Shown: in pieces, positions 9,062 to 18,759 of the stretch
Layout: each line of letters opens with the position of its first letter
How positions within the stretch are numbered: position 1 is the stretch's first letter
Origin: Tabrizicola soli
GTDB taxonomy: Bacteria; Pseudomonadota; Alphaproteobacteria; Rhodobacterales; Rhodobacteraceae
DNA length: 64,000 nt
Direction: 5' to 3'
Assembly (NCBI RefSeq): GCF_015999335.1
Contig: NZ_JAEACP010000007.1
Coordinates: forward strand, 144,440-208,439
Translations under genes and position numbers: made by a program
The notes under the pieces: model-generated
Seen by the model: the letters and a program-made list of their open reading frames with translations, nothing else
Databases searched by the model: none
What the model was told of the DNA's origin: nothing

Positions 9062-10090
9062 ATGCGGGTGACGGCCGTCCTGACGGTCAGGAACGAGGGC
9101 GCGTTCCTGCTGGAGTGGCTGGCGCATCACCGGGCCTGCGGGATCAGCGATTTCCTGGTCTTCTCCAACGATTGCGACGATGGCACCGATGCGATGCTGG
9201 AGCGGCTGGCGGCGCTGGGCTGGCTGGCCCATGTGCCGAACCCCGGCCCGCATCCCGAGGGGCCGCAATGGGCGGCACTGAAGCGGGCGGACCGACATCC
9301 GCTGGTGACGGGGGCGGACTGGCTGGTGCCGCTGGACGTGGACGAGTTCGTCAATGTGCATGTCGGCGACCGGACGATCCCGGCGCTTTTGGCCGCGCTG
9401 CCCGAGGCGACGGCGATCCCGCTGACCTGGCGGCTCTTCGGCAATGCCGGGGTGGTGGGGTTCGAGGACCGGCCGGTGACCGAGGTCTTCACCCGCGCGG
9501 CGCCGGCGGTGCTGCACTGGCCCTGGCGGGCGCAGCTGTTCAAGACGCTGTACCGCAATGACGGCAGCTATGGCAAACTGGGGGTGCATCGGCCGCGCCG
9601 GCCCGATCCCGCGCGCAAGCCGCGCTGGTTCGACGGCTCGGGGCGCGAGTTGCCGGCGGTCTATCACGGGGCGCGGATCTTCTCGGCCCCGGGGCGGGAC
9701 CATGGCCGGCTGGCGCAACTGAACCATTACCCCCTCGGCGCGGTGGAGAGCTATGTCCTGAAAAGCGACCGGGGCCGGGCGGTGCACGGGGGCGACCGGC
9801 TGGGGATGGACTACTGGGTGGAGCGCAATTTCGTGGCCGTGGAGGACCGGACGGTGCTGGGGCTGGCAAGCGGAGCCCTGCGCGGGGAGCTGCATGGCGA
9901 TCCGGTCCTGGGGCCGCTGCACCGCGCCGCCGTCGCCTGGCGCCGGGCGCGCTTTGCCGCGCTGATGGCCGAGGAGCCCTGGCGCGCGCTTTACGGCCGG
10001 CTCCTGCTGGCGCCTCCCAGCCGGATTCTCTCTCCGGCCGAAGCCGAGACGATCTGGAAGCCCTGGGCGCGGGCAACCACCAAGGGTTGA
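9062..10090 (+). CDS. Glycosyltransferase family 2-like protein
   Basis: 342 aa. It starts with the nucleotide-sugar-binding strand MRVTAVLTVRNEGAFLLEW and has a DXD-type motif (PLDVDEFVNV, about residue 95), as in Glyco_tranf_2_4/GT92-like transferases. No membrane segment or signal peptide is seen, so it is probably cytoplasmic. The acceptor and sugar are unknown; such genes in Rhodobacterales often act in surface polysaccharide or glycan decoration. An unknown conserved gene follows about 180 bp downstream on the same strand. Confidence 0.8.
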   Translation: MRVTAVLTVRNEGAFLLEWLAHHRACGISDFLVFSNDCDDGTDAMLERLAALGWLAHVPNPGPHPEGPQWAALKRADRHPLVTGADWLVPLDVDEFVNVHVGDRTIPALLAALPEATAIPLTWRLFGNAGVVGFEDRPVTEVFTRAAPAVLHWPWRAQLFKTLYRNDGSYGKLGVHRPRRPDPARKPRWFDGSGRELPAVYHGARIFSAPGRDHGRLAQLNHYPLGAVESYVLKSDRGRAVHGGDRLGMDYWVERNFVAVEDRTVLGLASGALRGELHGDPVLGPLHRAAVAWRRARFAALMAEEPWRALYGRLLLAPPSRILSPAEAETIWKPWARATTKG

Positions 10091-10270
10091 GCCTTGTGCG
10101 TCGACCCATTCGCCGGGGTTGCCGGACCCGGCCGGGCGGAAACAGTCGGTCCGGCTTGTTGCCGGGCGTGCGGGGAATACCAGGTGCAACGCCTTGTCGT
10201 GGCTGAATTTTCGCCCCATTGTGAGCAGGTAAGAGTGCGAATTTTGACCAGTCATTGAAGGCCGATAGCC

Positions 10271-11164
10271 ATGTCCGATCCGAACGCGCCTCCTGAATGG
10301 CAGCGCGCCATGCTTTCGATTGCCGAGGGCGATGGCGACTTCCTGCCGCTGGGTGACCGGCATTATGCCTTCTTCGCGGAAGAACGGCCGCTCCTTCTGG
10401 TGACCTTCGAGGATGCCGCCGCCCTGCGCGAGCGGCCGGACAACCTGCCCGAATTCTATCAGATGGCCAGGGCGAGGGGCTGGTCGCTCCTGACCGTCCT
10501 GTCGGAGGGCGAGAGCTGGTGGCGCGATCCGGCGGTGTTCCGCTATTTCGACCGGCTGGCCGACGACGGGTTCCTGGAGGATTTCGACCGGGTGGTGTTC
10601 TACGGCGCAGGGCCATCGGGCTATGCGGCGGCGGCCTATTCGATCACGGCGCCGGGGGCCGAGCTGGTGCTGGTCGCGCCGCGCGCCACGCTGGACCCCG
10701 CGCTCGCGGGCTGGGACGAGCGCCACCGCAGCGCGCGGCGGCTGAACTTCCGCAGCCGCTATGGCTATGCGCCGGACATGACGGAAAGCGCGTCCCGGGT
10801 CTGGCTGATCCACGATCCGCTGCACCGGCCCGATGCGATGCATGCGGCCCTGTTCCAGCGCCCCTGGGTCACGCCGCTGCGCGCCCGCTATACCGGCGAG
10901 GGCACCGAGGACACGCTGAAGGAGATGCGCATCCTGGACCGGATCCTGGAGGCGGCGATGGAGGGCAAGTTCTCGGCCGAATATTTCTCGTGGCTCTGGC
11001 GCGGGCGGCGGTCGAACGGCAGCTACCTGCGCACGATCCTGGCGGCGGCGCGGCTGCAGGGCCGGCGCCGGCGCGAGATCATGATCTGCCGCTCGGTCAC
11101 CTCGCGGCTGAACGCGCCGCGCTACGCCCGCCGCCTGGCCGAGCTGACCGGGGGCTATGACTGA
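10271..11164 (+). CDS. Conserved protein of unknown function
   Basis: 297 aa, soluble, no signal peptide. A Rossmann- or hydrolase-like glycine motif, FYGAGPSGYAAAAYS, lies near residues 112-126 inside an alternating strand/helix pattern. The C-terminal third is Arg-rich (RGRRSNGSYLRTIL, ARLQGRRRREIM). It probably follows the glycosyltransferase functionally, but the 180-bp gap suggests its own promoter. From memory, homologues in this order are sometimes labelled phosphoadenosine phosphosulfate reductase; I see no P-loop or Cys motif to support that. Function unknown. Confidence 0.7.
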   Translation: MSDPNAPPEWQRAMLSIAEGDGDFLPLGDRHYAFFAEERPLLLVTFEDAAALRERPDNLPEFYQMARARGWSLLTVLSEGESWWRDPAVFRYFDRLADDGFLEDFDRVVFYGAGPSGYAAAAYSITAPGAELVLVAPRATLDPALAGWDERHRSARRLNFRSRYGYAPDMTESASRVWLIHDPLHRPDAMHAALFQRPWVTPLRARYTGEGTEDTLKEMRILDRILEAAMEGKFSAEYFSWLWRGRRSNGSYLRTILAAARLQGRRRREIMICRSVTSRLNAPRYARRLAELTGGYD

Positions 11165-11273
11165 TCACTCGCCGTAGCCGTCGGCGATCCGGTCCAGCCG
11201 GGCGGCCGCGATCCTTGCAGGATGGACCCTGATGCCACTGGAAACGGGGGCGGGTTTGCGTTACCTGCGCCCC

Positions 11274-12314
11274 ATGCAAGCGATCACCCTGCCCCGCCCC
11301 GACGACTGGCACCTGCACCTGCGCGACGGCGCGATGCTGCAGGCCGTGCTGCCGGAAACCGCGCGCCATTTCGCCCGCGCGATCATCATGCCGAACCTGG
11401 TGCCGCCGGTGGTGACGCTGGCCGATGCGACGGCCTACCGCGAGCGGATCCTGGCGGCGCTGCCCGGGGAGATGGGTTTCGATCCCCTGATGACGCTCTA
11501 CCTGACCGAGGGCACCGACCCCGCGGACGTGGAGCGGGCGGCGGCCTCGGGTCTGGTGAAGGCGGTGAAGCTGTATCCGGTGGGGGCGACGACCAATTCG
11601 CACTCGGGCGTGCGGGACCTGGCGAAGGTGATGCCGGTGCTGGAGCGGATGGCGGCGATCGGCCTGCCCTTGTGCACCCATGGCGAGGTGACGGACCCAG
11701 AGGTCGACATCTTCGACCGCGAGGCGGTGTTCATCGACACGGTCCTCGACCCGCTGCGCCGCCGGTTGCCGGAGCTGCGGGTGGTGATGGAGCATATCAC
11801 CACCGAGGAAGGCGCCGCCTATGCCGCCGAGGGTGGCGAGAATCTGGCCGCCACGATCACCACGCATCACCTGATCATCAACCGCAACCACATCCTCGCC
11901 GGGGGCATCAGGCCGCATTATTACTGCCTGCCGGTCGCCAAGCGCGAGAAGCACCGGCTGGCGCTGCGCAGGGCCGCGACCTCCGGAAGCCCGCGCTATT
12001 TCCTCGGCACCGACTCGGCGCCGCATGTCGACGCGCTGAAGGAACATGCCTGCGGCTGCGCGGGCTGCTTCACGGCGACCAATACGCTGAGCCTGCTGGC
12101 GCATGTGTTCGAGGAGGAGGGGGCGCTGGACCGGCTGGAGGGCTTTGCCTCGCGCAACGGCCCGGCCTTCTACCGCCTGCCGGTGAACGCGGGCGAGATC
12201 CGGCTGGAGAAGCGGGCCGAGCCTTGCGTCTGGCCGGCGAAGATCGTCTCGGACACCGGCCCCGTCACCGTCTTCGACCCCGGCTTCCCCGTGTACTGGC
12301 ACGTTCTCCCCTGA
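11274..12314 (+). CDS. pyrC: Dihydroorotase, class II
   Basis: 346 aa from the ATG at 11274 ([19 protein letters not shown]); a start at 11232 would add a non-conserved 14-residue extension. Metal ligands: WHLHLRD, the carbamylated Lys region [25 protein letters not shown] and the catalytic Asp in GTDSAPH. It catalyses reversible cyclisation of carbamoyl-aspartate to dihydroorotate in pyrimidine synthesis. Length and motifs match the E. coli-type homodimeric PyrC. pyrE follows 85 bp downstream, so the two probably form an operon. Confidence 0.95.
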   Translation: MQAITLPRPDDWHLHLRDGAMLQAVLPETARHFARAIIMPNLVPPVVTLADATAYRERILAALPGEMGFDPLMTLYLTEGTDPADVERAAASGLVKAVKLYPVGATTNSHSGVRDLAKVMPVLERMAAIGLPLCTHGEVTDPEVDIFDREAVFIDTVLDPLRRRLPELRVVMEHITTEEGAAYAAEGGENLAATITTHHLIINRNHILAGGIRPHYYCLPVAKREKHRLALRRAATSGSPRYFLGTDSAPHVDALKEHACGCAGCFTATNTLSLLAHVFEEEGALDRLEGFASRNGPAFYRLPVNAGEIRLEKRAEPCVWPAKIVSDTGPVTVFDPGFPVYWHVLP

Positions 12315-12318
12315 CCCG

Positions 12319-12378
12319 CTCCTCGATGACTTCGTCACTCGTCGCCATCGCGAGGAGGAGACGAAGTCGAACGACGAG
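12319..12378 (+). promoter_or_regulatory. Interleaved inverted repeats between pyrC and pyrE
   Basis: Three pairs of complementary arms occur in the order C-A-B-C'-A'-B': CTCCTCG (12319) with CGAGGAG (12351), GACTTCGTC (12328) with GACGAAGTC (12360), and CTCGTCG (12338) with CGACGAG (12372). The arms cannot all pair as one nested hairpin, so the RNA would form alternative hairpins or a pseudoknot. It ends 21 bp before the pyrE start. Confidence 0.35.
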
Positions 12379-12399
12379 CCCCTCCGAAAGGACCCGCGC

Positions 12400-13077
12400 A
12401 TGATCCCCTCGACCTTCCCGCCGAAAGCGGAAATCGCCCGTCTCGCCGCCCGCGCGCTTCTGGAGATCAAGGCGGTGCATTTCAACGCCGAGACGCCGTT
12501 CACGCTGGCCTCGGGCCTGCCCTCGCCGACCTACATCGACTGCCGCAAGCTGATCAGCTATCCGCGCATCCGCTCGACCCTGATGGATTTCCTCGCCGTC
12601 ACGGTGATGCGCGAGGCGGGGTTCGAGGCTTTTGACAACATCGCCGGCGGCGAGACGGCGGGCATCCCCTTCGCGGCGCTGGTGGCCGAACGGCTGGCGC
12701 TGCCGATGACCTATGTGCGCAAGAAGCCCAAGGGCTACGGCCGCAACGCCCGGATCGAGGGCGCGATGACCGAGGGCCAGCGCGTCCTGCTGGTCGAGGA
12801 CCTGACCACCGACGGCGGCTCGAAACTGAGCTTCGTCGATGCGATCCGCGAGACCGGGGCCACCTGCGGCCATACGGCGGTGATCTTCTACTACGGCATT
12901 TTTCCCGATACCGAGGCGAAGCTCGGCGCGCATGGGGTGAAGCTGCACCATCTCTGCACCTGGTGGGATGTGCTGGCCGAGGCTCGGGCGCAAGGCGCGT
13001 TCGACGCGGGCACGCTGGCCGAGGTCGAAAGCTTCCTGAAGGCGCCGCGCGCCTGGCAGGAGGCCCGCAAGGGCTGA
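12400..13077 (+). CDS. pyrE: Orotate phosphoribosyltransferase
   Basis: 225 aa. Motifs: [14 protein letters not shown] near the N-terminus, [17 protein letters not shown] (flexible loop) and the PRPP-binding signature [14 protein letters not shown]. It converts orotate and PRPP to OMP. AAAGGA lies 7 nt upstream of the ATG. It follows pyrC, consistent with a pyrimidine operon. Confidence 0.95.
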   Translation: MIPSTFPPKAEIARLAARALLEIKAVHFNAETPFTLASGLPSPTYIDCRKLISYPRIRSTLMDFLAVTVMREAGFEAFDNIAGGETAGIPFAALVAERLALPMTYVRKKPKGYGRNARIEGAMTEGQRVLLVEDLTTDGGSKLSFVDAIRETGATCGHTAVIFYYGIFPDTEAKLGAHGVKLHHLCTWWDVLAEARAQGAFDAGTLAEVESFLKAPRAWQEARKG

Positions 13078-13191
13078 TTCCTCCCCTTTCCGCATCGCGC
13101 AGCGCCGGGAAGGCTTCCACCAAGGCCTGCCACGGCTCCAAGGGCTAGCTTGGCGCTTCATCCGAGGGGCAAGATGTGGTAGGCTCAATCT

Positions 13192-13214
13192 TGTGGATAA
13201 GCGGCTTATGCACA
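13192..13214. promoter_or_regulatory. Two inverted consensus DnaA boxes upstream of dnaB
   Basis: TTATCCACA on the minus strand (13192-13200) and TTATGCACA on the plus strand (13206-13214) both match the TTATNCACA consensus exactly and are separated by 5 bp. They lie about 80 bp upstream of the dnaB start, in the 216-bp gap after pyrE. Probable DnaA-binding regulatory site. Confidence 0.6.
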
Positions 13215-13293
13215 GCTTTCCCCCAACCCATTCCACCGCAGGACGTGCTAGGCGGTGGGCACCAAAAAGCAGACAAGACGGCAGAGGGCAGAA

Positions 13294-14802
13294 ATGACCG
13301 AGATCACCGCACTGAGGCCGATGGTTCCGGCCGCAGCCCCGGCTGCGTCCGAGGCCGAGGTCCTGCCGCACAACATCGAGGCCGAACAGCAGCTGCTGGG
13401 CGCGATCCTGACCAACAACGAGGTCTTCGACCGGATCTCCAGCCTGGTGAAGGCCGAGCATTTCTTCGACCCCGTGCACCAGCGCATCTTCCAGGTCGCG
13501 GCGGCGCGGATCCAGAAGAACGCGCTGGCCTCTCCCGTCACGCTGAAGGCGTTTCTCGAGGATGATCCGGGGCTGAAGGAACTGGGCGGGCCGGCCTATC
13601 TGGTGCGCCTCGCCGGGGCGGCGATCTCGGCCTATGCGGCGCGCGACTATGCGCAGATGGTCTATGACCTGGCGGTGCGGCGCGAGCTGATCCAGCTCGG
13701 CCGCGACATCGCGGCGCAGGCGGCCAAGGTCGAGGTGGCGTCCGAGCCGAAGGACCAGATCATCGAGGCGGAACAGCGGCTTTACAAGCTGGGCGAGCAG
13801 GGCGTCGCGGAGCGCGGATTCCAGAGCTTTCTCAAGGCCGTGACCGACGCGGTGAACGTGGCGAACGCCGCCTACCAGCGTGACGGCGGCCTGGCGGGGA
13901 TTTCGACCGGGCTGGTCGACATGGACAAGAAGCTGGGGGGACTGCACCCCTCGGACCTCCTGATCCTTGCGGGGCGTCCGTCGATGGGCAAGACCTCGCT
14001 GGCCACCAACATCGCCTTCAACATCGTCAAGGCCTACAAGCGCGGCCGGCTGCCCGACGGGACCGAAGGCGCGGTCGAGGGCGGCGCGGTCGGGTTCTTC
14101 AGCCTGGAGATGAGCGCCGAACAGCTGGCGGCGCGGATCCTGTCGGAAGCGGCCGAGGTGCCCTCGGAACAGATCCGGCGCGGCGACATGACGGAACAGG
14201 AATTCCGCCGTTTCGTCGAGGCGGCCAAGGCGCTGGAAGCCTGCCCGCTCTACATCGACGACACCCCTGCCCTGCCGATCAGCCAGGTCGCCGCCCGGGC
14301 GCGGCGGCTGAAGCGGACGCATGGCCTGGATGTGCTGATCATCGACTACCTGCAGCTGCTGAAGGGCTCGTCCAAGGACAACCGGGTCCAGGAGGTCAGC
14401 GAGATCACGCAAGGCCTGAAGGCGATCGCGAAGGAGCTGAACATCCCCGTGATCGCCCTGTCGCAGTTGAGCCGTGCCGTCGAAAGCCGCGACGACAAGC
14501 GGCCGCAGCTGTCCGACCTGCGGGAATCGGGCTCGATCGAACAGGACGCCGACGTGGTCATGTTCGTCTTCCGCGAGGAATACTACCGCGAGCGGGAGAA
14601 GCCCGGCGACCACGAACTGGAGAAGATGGCGCAGTGGCAGGCGCTGATGGAATCGGTGCACGGCAAGGCCGAGGTCATCATCGGCAAGCAGCGCCACGGG
14701 CCGATCGGCACGGTGGAACTCTCGTTCGAGGGCCGGTTCACCCGCTTCGGCAACCTGGCGAAGCCCTGGCAGGGCTCGGGCGGGCCGGACGTGGGGTTCT
14801 GA
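13294..14802 (+). CDS. dnaB: Replicative DNA helicase DnaB
   Basis: 502 aa from the ATG at 13294 (MTEITALRPM), preceded by AGAGGG; an upstream in-frame GTG at 13255 is less likely. The N-terminal DnaB domain has LPHNIEAEQQLLGAIL; the C-terminal RecA-type ATPase has Walker A GRPSMGKTS, FFSLEMSAEQL, Walker B LIIDYLQLL and ALSQLSR. Hexameric 5'-3' helicase of the replication fork. No intein is present in the ATPase domain. Paired DnaA boxes lie in its upstream region. Confidence 0.95.
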   Translation: MTEITALRPMVPAAAPAASEAEVLPHNIEAEQQLLGAILTNNEVFDRISSLVKAEHFFDPVHQRIFQVAAARIQKNALASPVTLKAFLEDDPGLKELGGPAYLVRLAGAAISAYAARDYAQMVYDLAVRRELIQLGRDIAAQAAKVEVASEPKDQIIEAEQRLYKLGEQGVAERGFQSFLKAVTDAVNVANAAYQRDGGLAGISTGLVDMDKKLGGLHPSDLLILAGRPSMGKTSLATNIAFNIVKAYKRGRLPDGTEGAVEGGAVGFFSLEMSAEQLAARILSEAAEVPSEQIRRGDMTEQEFRRFVEAAKALEACPLYIDDTPALPISQVAARARRLKRTHGLDVLIIDYLQLLKGSSKDNRVQEVSEITQGLKAIAKELNIPVIALSQLSRAVESRDDKRPQLSDLRESGSIEQDADVVMFVFREEYYREREKPGDHELEKMAQWQALMESVHGKAEVIIGKQRHGPIGTVELSFEGRFTRFGNLAKPWQGSGGPDVGF

Positions 14803-14816
14803 GGACGGCGGAGGAA

Positions 14817-14898
14817 GGTGCGCTGTAGCGCACCCTACGGCGACCGGGGAAAGGTGCGCCTGGGGGACGGCGGGAAGGTGCGCTGTAGCGCACCCTAC
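14817..14898 (+). repeat. REP-like palindromes (GGTGCGCT family), direct pair
   Basis: GGTGCGCTGTAGCGCACC occurs at 14817-14834 and 14877-14894, each followed by CTAC; a half copy, GGTGCGC, lies between them at 14853. The second copy's CTA is the stop codon (TAG on the minus strand) of the P-type ATPase. The same palindrome occurs at 33195-33250. Confidence 0.85.
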
Positions 14899-16814
14899 GC
14901 GGGGGACCGGGTGCGGATCGGGTCGGCGAGAAGGCGCAGGCCGTTCAGCACGACGAGAAGCGTCCCGCCCTCATGCCCGATCACCGCCAGGGGCAGCGGC
15001 AGCTCGAAGAAGAGGCCGCCGACGACGAGCACCACCATCGCGCCAAGGGCCAGCGTGAGGTTCTGCCGGATGATCCGCGCGGTCCGGCGGGCGAGCGCCT
15101 GGGCGGCGGCGAGCTTGCGCAGGTCCTCGGCCATCAGCGCCACATCGGCGGCCTGAAGCGCCACCTCGCTGCCCGCGACGCCCATGGCGACGCCGACATC
15201 GGCCCGCGCCAGGGCCGCGGCATCGTTCACCCCGTCGCCGATGAAGGCCACCCGGCCGCGCGCGGCGGCCTCGTTCACCAGCTTGACCTTGTCGGCCGGC
15301 AGGAGGGCGGCGTGGATCTCCCCGGCTGCCAGGCCAAGGCCCATGCCGATCCGCTCGGCCACCGGGCGGCGGTCGCCGGTCATCATCAGGATTTCGGCGC
15401 CGCTGGCCTTGAGCGCGGCCAGGGCGGGGGCGGAGGTGGCGCGCGGCTCGTCCGCGACGGTCACCGCGCCAAGGACCCGCGCGCCGCGCCCCATGAGGAC
15501 CAGCGTCTCGGCCCCGGTCTCCATCGCCTGGAAGTCGGGCGGCATCGCGGCCCCGACGCGGGCCAGCATCCTGGCGTTGCCGGCCCAGAGCGGCCCGCCC
15601 GCGTCCCAGCCGGTGATTCCCTCGGAGGGGAAGGAGCGCATGTCGCTGATCCGGGCGGGGGTGACGCCGCGCCGGGCGGCCTCGCGCAGGATTGCAGCGG
15701 CGATCGGGTGTTCGGAATGGGCCTCGAGCCCGGCGATCAGCGCCAGGAACTCCGCCTCGCCGCCGTCAAGGGCGTGCAGGCCGGTCACGGCCGCCTCGCC
15801 GGTGGTCAGCGTGCCGGTCTTGTCGAAGGCATAGGTCCGGACCTCGGCCAGCCCTTCCAGCGCGGCACCGCCCTTGAACAGCACCCCCCCGCGCGCCGCC
15901 GCCGACAGCGCCGAAAGGATCGCGGCCGGGACCGAGATCACCACGGCGCAGGGGCTGGCCGCGACCAGGACCGTCGCCGCGCGGTAAAGCGCCTCGCCCC
16001 CCGGCAGGCCCCAGAGCCGGAAGCCGACGAAGGACAGGGCCGAGCCCAGGAGGACGAAGATCGTGTAGCGCTGGCCGAACCAGTCGGAGAAGCGTTCCGA
16101 AGGCGAGCGCATCGCCTGCGCCTCGGTCACGAGGCGGATCATCTGCGCGACCGTGCTGGTGGCGAGCGGGCGCAGCACCTCGACGGTGAGGATGCCGTCC
16201 AGGTTCACCGTCGCCTCATGCACCGGATTGCCCAGTTCCTTGCGGACGGGCAGCGATTCGCCGGTCACGGTGCTTTCGTCCATATGACCCGAGCCCGCGA
16301 CGACCCTTCCGTCGACCGGAACCCGCGCGCCGGGCCGCAGGATCACCCGGTCGCCGGGGACCAGCGCCTCGACCGCGACCTCCTCGACCCCGCCGGGCCC
16401 CTCGCGCAGCGCGGTTTCCGGGCGCAACTGCATCAGCGCCTCGACCGAGCGGCGGGCCTTGCCCATGGCGCGGTGCTCCAGCGTCTGCGAAAGCGAGAAG
16501 AGCGCCAGCAGCACCGCTCCTTCCAGGAAGGCGCCCACCGCAGCGGCGGCCAGGGCGGCGACCACCATCAGGAGGTCGATGTCGAGCTTGCGGTCCTGCC
16601 ACAGCTCCTCCAGGGCCGAGCGGGCGGCGGGCAGACCCCCGGTCAGGAAGGCGAGGAGGAGCGCGGTCCAGGTCAGGCCGGGCGGCAGCGGCTGGAGGAA
16701 GGCGTCGACCGTTGCGATGGTCAGGCCGACCCAGCACAGGACGGTCAGGTAAAGCCGCGCGTTCTCGCCCTCGTGGGCATGGCTGTGTGCGTGGCTGTGT
16801 CCGGCGGTGGTCAA
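14895..16814 (-). CDS. P1B-type metal-transporting ATPase, SPC (P1B-4) subgroup
   Basis: 639 aa. The short His-rich N-terminus (HSHAHSHAH) replaces the usual ferredoxin-like metal domain. Phosphorylation motif FDKTGTLTTG, TGES actuator loop, GDGVNDAAALARAD hinge. The transmembrane metal site is SPC (AASPCAVVIS), and the last membrane segment has HEGGT; SPC plus HEGG(T/S) defines the P1B-4 group (Co2+/Fe2+/Zn2+ exporters such as CoaT/CtpD). It should sit in the inner membrane and export metal from the cytoplasm. The metal cannot be fixed from sequence alone. The stop codon lies inside a REP-like repeat. It stands alone between dnaB and alr, with no adjacent metal regulator. Confidence 0.88.
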   Translation of the reverse strand: MTTAGHSHAHSHAHEGENARLYLTVLCWVGLTIATVDAFLQPLPPGLTWTALLLAFLTGGLPAARSALEELWQDRKLDIDLLMVVAALAAAAVGAFLEGAVLLALFSLSQTLEHRAMGKARRSVEALMQLRPETALREGPGGVEEVAVEALVPGDRVILRPGARVPVDGRVVAGSGHMDESTVTGESLPVRKELGNPVHEATVNLDGILTVEVLRPLATSTVAQMIRLVTEAQAMRSPSERFSDWFGQRYTIFVLLGSALSFVGFRLWGLPGGEALYRAATVLVAASPCAVVISVPAAILSALSAAARGGVLFKGGAALEGLAEVRTYAFDKTGTLTTGEAAVTGLHALDGGEAEFLALIAGLEAHSEHPIAAAILREAARRGVTPARISDMRSFPSEGITGWDAGGPLWAGNARMLARVGAAMPPDFQAMETGAETLVLMGRGARVLGAVTVADEPRATSAPALAALKASGAEILMMTGDRRPVAERIGMGLGLAAGEIHAALLPADKVKLVNEAAARGRVAFIGDGVNDAAALARADVGVAMGVAGSEVALQAADVALMAEDLRKLAAAQALARRTARIIRQNLTLALGAMVVLVVGGLFFELPLPLAVIGHEGGTLLVVLNGLRLLADPIRTRSPA

Positions 16815-16936
16815 GACCGACTCTCCGACATGGCTGATGCGGGGCTACACTCGCCCGGCGGCACGGAAAGGACAAGGGCAGGCGGCGCGGCTGAATTTCC
16901 CTTGACCCCGCGACCGGCCCGGCCGAAACAGCGGGC

Positions 16937-17986
16937 ATGTCGACTGCAACCCTCACGATTGACCTTGATGCGATAGCCGCGAACTGGCGTTCCCTGGACC
17001 GGATGACCGGCCCGGGCGTGCAGACGGCGGCGGTGGTGAAGGCCGATGCCTATGGGCTGGGCGTGACGCGGGTGGCGCGCGCGCTGGCCCATGCGGGCGC
17101 GCGGCGGTTCTTCGTGGCCTATGCCGAGGAAGGGGCCGCGGTGCGCCAGGCGTTGGGGCCCGGGCCGCAGGTTGCAGTGCTTTCGGGCCATATGGCGGGC
17201 GATACCGAGATGATCCACGACCTGGATCTGACGCCGATGCTGAACAGCCTGGAGCAGATCACCCGGCATCTGGAGGCCCTGCCCGGCCATGCCTTCGGGG
17301 TGCAGCTGGACACCGGCATGAACCGGCTGGGCGTCGAGATGCTGGAATGGCAGGCGGTGGCACCGATCCTGCTGGAGGCGGGGCCGGAGCTTCTGATGAG
17401 CCACCTCGCCTGCGCCGATGAGTCGCAGCATCCGCTGAACGAGGCGCAGCTTGCCACCTTCCATGCGATGACCGACGGCACCGGCCTGCCGCGCAGCCTG
17501 GCCGCGACGGGGGGGATCCTTCTCGGCCCGCGCTATCACTTCGACCTGACGCGCCCCGGCGTCGGCCTCTTCGGCGGCCTGCCGCATGTGGCCGCGCATC
17601 CGGTGGTCACGCTCTCGCTGCCGGTGATCCAGACCCGCGAAGTCGAGCCCGGCGAGGCGGTGGGCTATGGCTGCACCTGGGTGGCCGAGCGGCCCTCGGT
17701 GATCGCCACGGTCGGCGGCGGCTATGCCGACGGGCTGCCGCGCACGCTGTCGAACAAGGCGCGGCTCTGGGACGGCGACACGCCCTGCCCGCTGGTCGGG
17801 CGGGTGTCGATGGACCTGATCACGGTCGACATCACCCATCTGCCGGAAGTGCCGCGCAGCCTGGACATCCTGGGCCCGCATCAGGGCGTGGACGCGCTGG
17901 CGGAGGTGGGCGGCACCATCGGCTACGAGATGCTGACCTCGCTCGGCCGCCGCTACCAGCGCCGCCATCAGGAGCGCGGCGCGTGA
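16937..17986 (+). CDS. alr: Alanine racemase
   Basis: 349 aa. The PLP Lys is in [10 protein letters not shown] (about residue 34), and the second catalytic Tyr lies in the GYGCTW region. It interconverts L- and D-alanine for peptidoglycan. The stop overlaps the GTG start of the mlaE-like gene by 4 bp, so translation is likely coupled. It is divergent from the P-type ATPase gene across about 120 bp. Confidence 0.93.
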   Translation: MSTATLTIDLDAIAANWRSLDRMTGPGVQTAAVVKADAYGLGVTRVARALAHAGARRFFVAYAEEGAAVRQALGPGPQVAVLSGHMAGDTEMIHDLDLTPMLNSLEQITRHLEALPGHAFGVQLDTGMNRLGVEMLEWQAVAPILLEAGPELLMSHLACADESQHPLNEAQLATFHAMTDGTGLPRSLAATGGILLGPRYHFDLTRPGVGLFGGLPHVAAHPVVTLSLPVIQTREVEPGEAVGYGCTWVAERPSVIATVGGGYADGLPRTLSNKARLWDGDTPCPLVGRVSMDLITVDITHLPEVPRSLDILGPHQGVDALAEVGGTIGYEMLTSLGRRYQRRHQERGA

Positions 17987-18759
17987 CCGCAGCCTTCGGC
18001 GCCCTCGGCCGCCCGGTGCTGCAGGCGCTGGCCGCCCTGGGACGGGTGGCGCTCTTCGCCGCAAGCGTGCTGGGCCACATCCTGCGCCCGCCCTTCTACC
18101 TGCGCGAGCTGGGGCTGGCGGTGCTGCAGATCGGCTGGTTCTCGCTGCCCGTGGTCGGGCTGACCGCGATCTTCACCGGCGGCGCGCTGGCCTTGCAGAT
18201 CTATGCCGGCGGGTCGCGCTTCAACGCCGAATCCGTGGTGCCCTCGATCGTCGCCATCGGCATGACGCGGGAACTGGGGCCGGTGCTGGGCGGGCTGATG
18301 GTGGCTGCGCGGGTGGCCTCCTCCATCGCGGCCGAGATCGGCACGATGAAGGTGACGGAACAGATCGACGCTTTGGTGACGCTGTCGACCAACCCGCTGA
18401 AATACCTCGCCGTTCCGCGCGTGCTGGCCGCGACGCTGGCGATGCCGGTGCTGGTCGCGGCGGGCGACGCCATCGGGATCATGGGCGGCTGGCTGGTGGG
18501 GATCACGCGGCTGGATTTCAACTCGGCCGCCTATCTGAAGAACACGGTCGATTTCCTGGAAGGCTGGGACGTCGGCTCGGGCCTCGTCAAGGGCGCGGTC
18601 TTCGGCTTCATCGTGGCGCTGATGGGCTGCTACCACGGGATGAACTCGGCGCGCGGCGCGCAGGGCGTGGGGGCGGCGACGAAGGCGGCGGTGGTCTCGG
18701 CCTCGGTCCTGATCCTGGCCGCGAACTATGTCCTGACCGAGGTCTTCTTCACCACATGA
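17983..18759 (+). CDS. mlaE: MlaE-family ABC transporter permease
   Basis: 258 aa with about five hydrophobic segments and the MlaE/TGD1 signature region ([45 protein letters not shown]). It is an inner-membrane subunit of the phospholipid transporter that maintains outer-membrane lipid asymmetry. GTG start overlapping alr; the stop overlaps the ATG of mlaF (ATGA). The mlaD (MCE), mlaC and mlaB genes normally associated with it are not in the window. Confidence 0.9.
   Translation: MTAAFGALGRPVLQALAALGRVALFAASVLGHILRPPFYLRELGLAVLQIGWFSLPVVGLTAIFTGGALALQIYAGGSRFNAESVVPSIVAIGMTRELGPVLGGLMVAARVASSIAAEIGTMKVTEQIDALVTLSTNPLKYLAVPRVLAATLAMPVLVAAGDAIGIMGGWLVGITRLDFNSAAYLKNTVDFLEGWDVGSGLVKGAVFGFIVALMGCYHGMNSARGAQGVGAATKAAVVSASVLILAANYVLTEVFFTT

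Noticed and set aside
10271..11164. Phosphoadenosine phosphosulfate reductase
   Set aside because: A label I recall for relatives, but the PAPS-reductase P-loop and catalytic Cys motif are not present.
13192..13214. Chromosome origin (oriC)
   Set aside because: Only two DnaA boxes, no AT-rich unwinding region and no further boxes; better read as a regulatory site for dnaB.
14817..14898. CRISPR array
   Set aside because: Only two palindromic repeats with a 42-bp gap that itself holds a half repeat, no cas genes, and copies elsewhere; a REP-like element fits better.
16815..16936. MerR/ZntR-type promoter dyad upstream of the metal ATPase
   Set aside because: No long-spacer promoter with a central dyad could be recognised in the gap.
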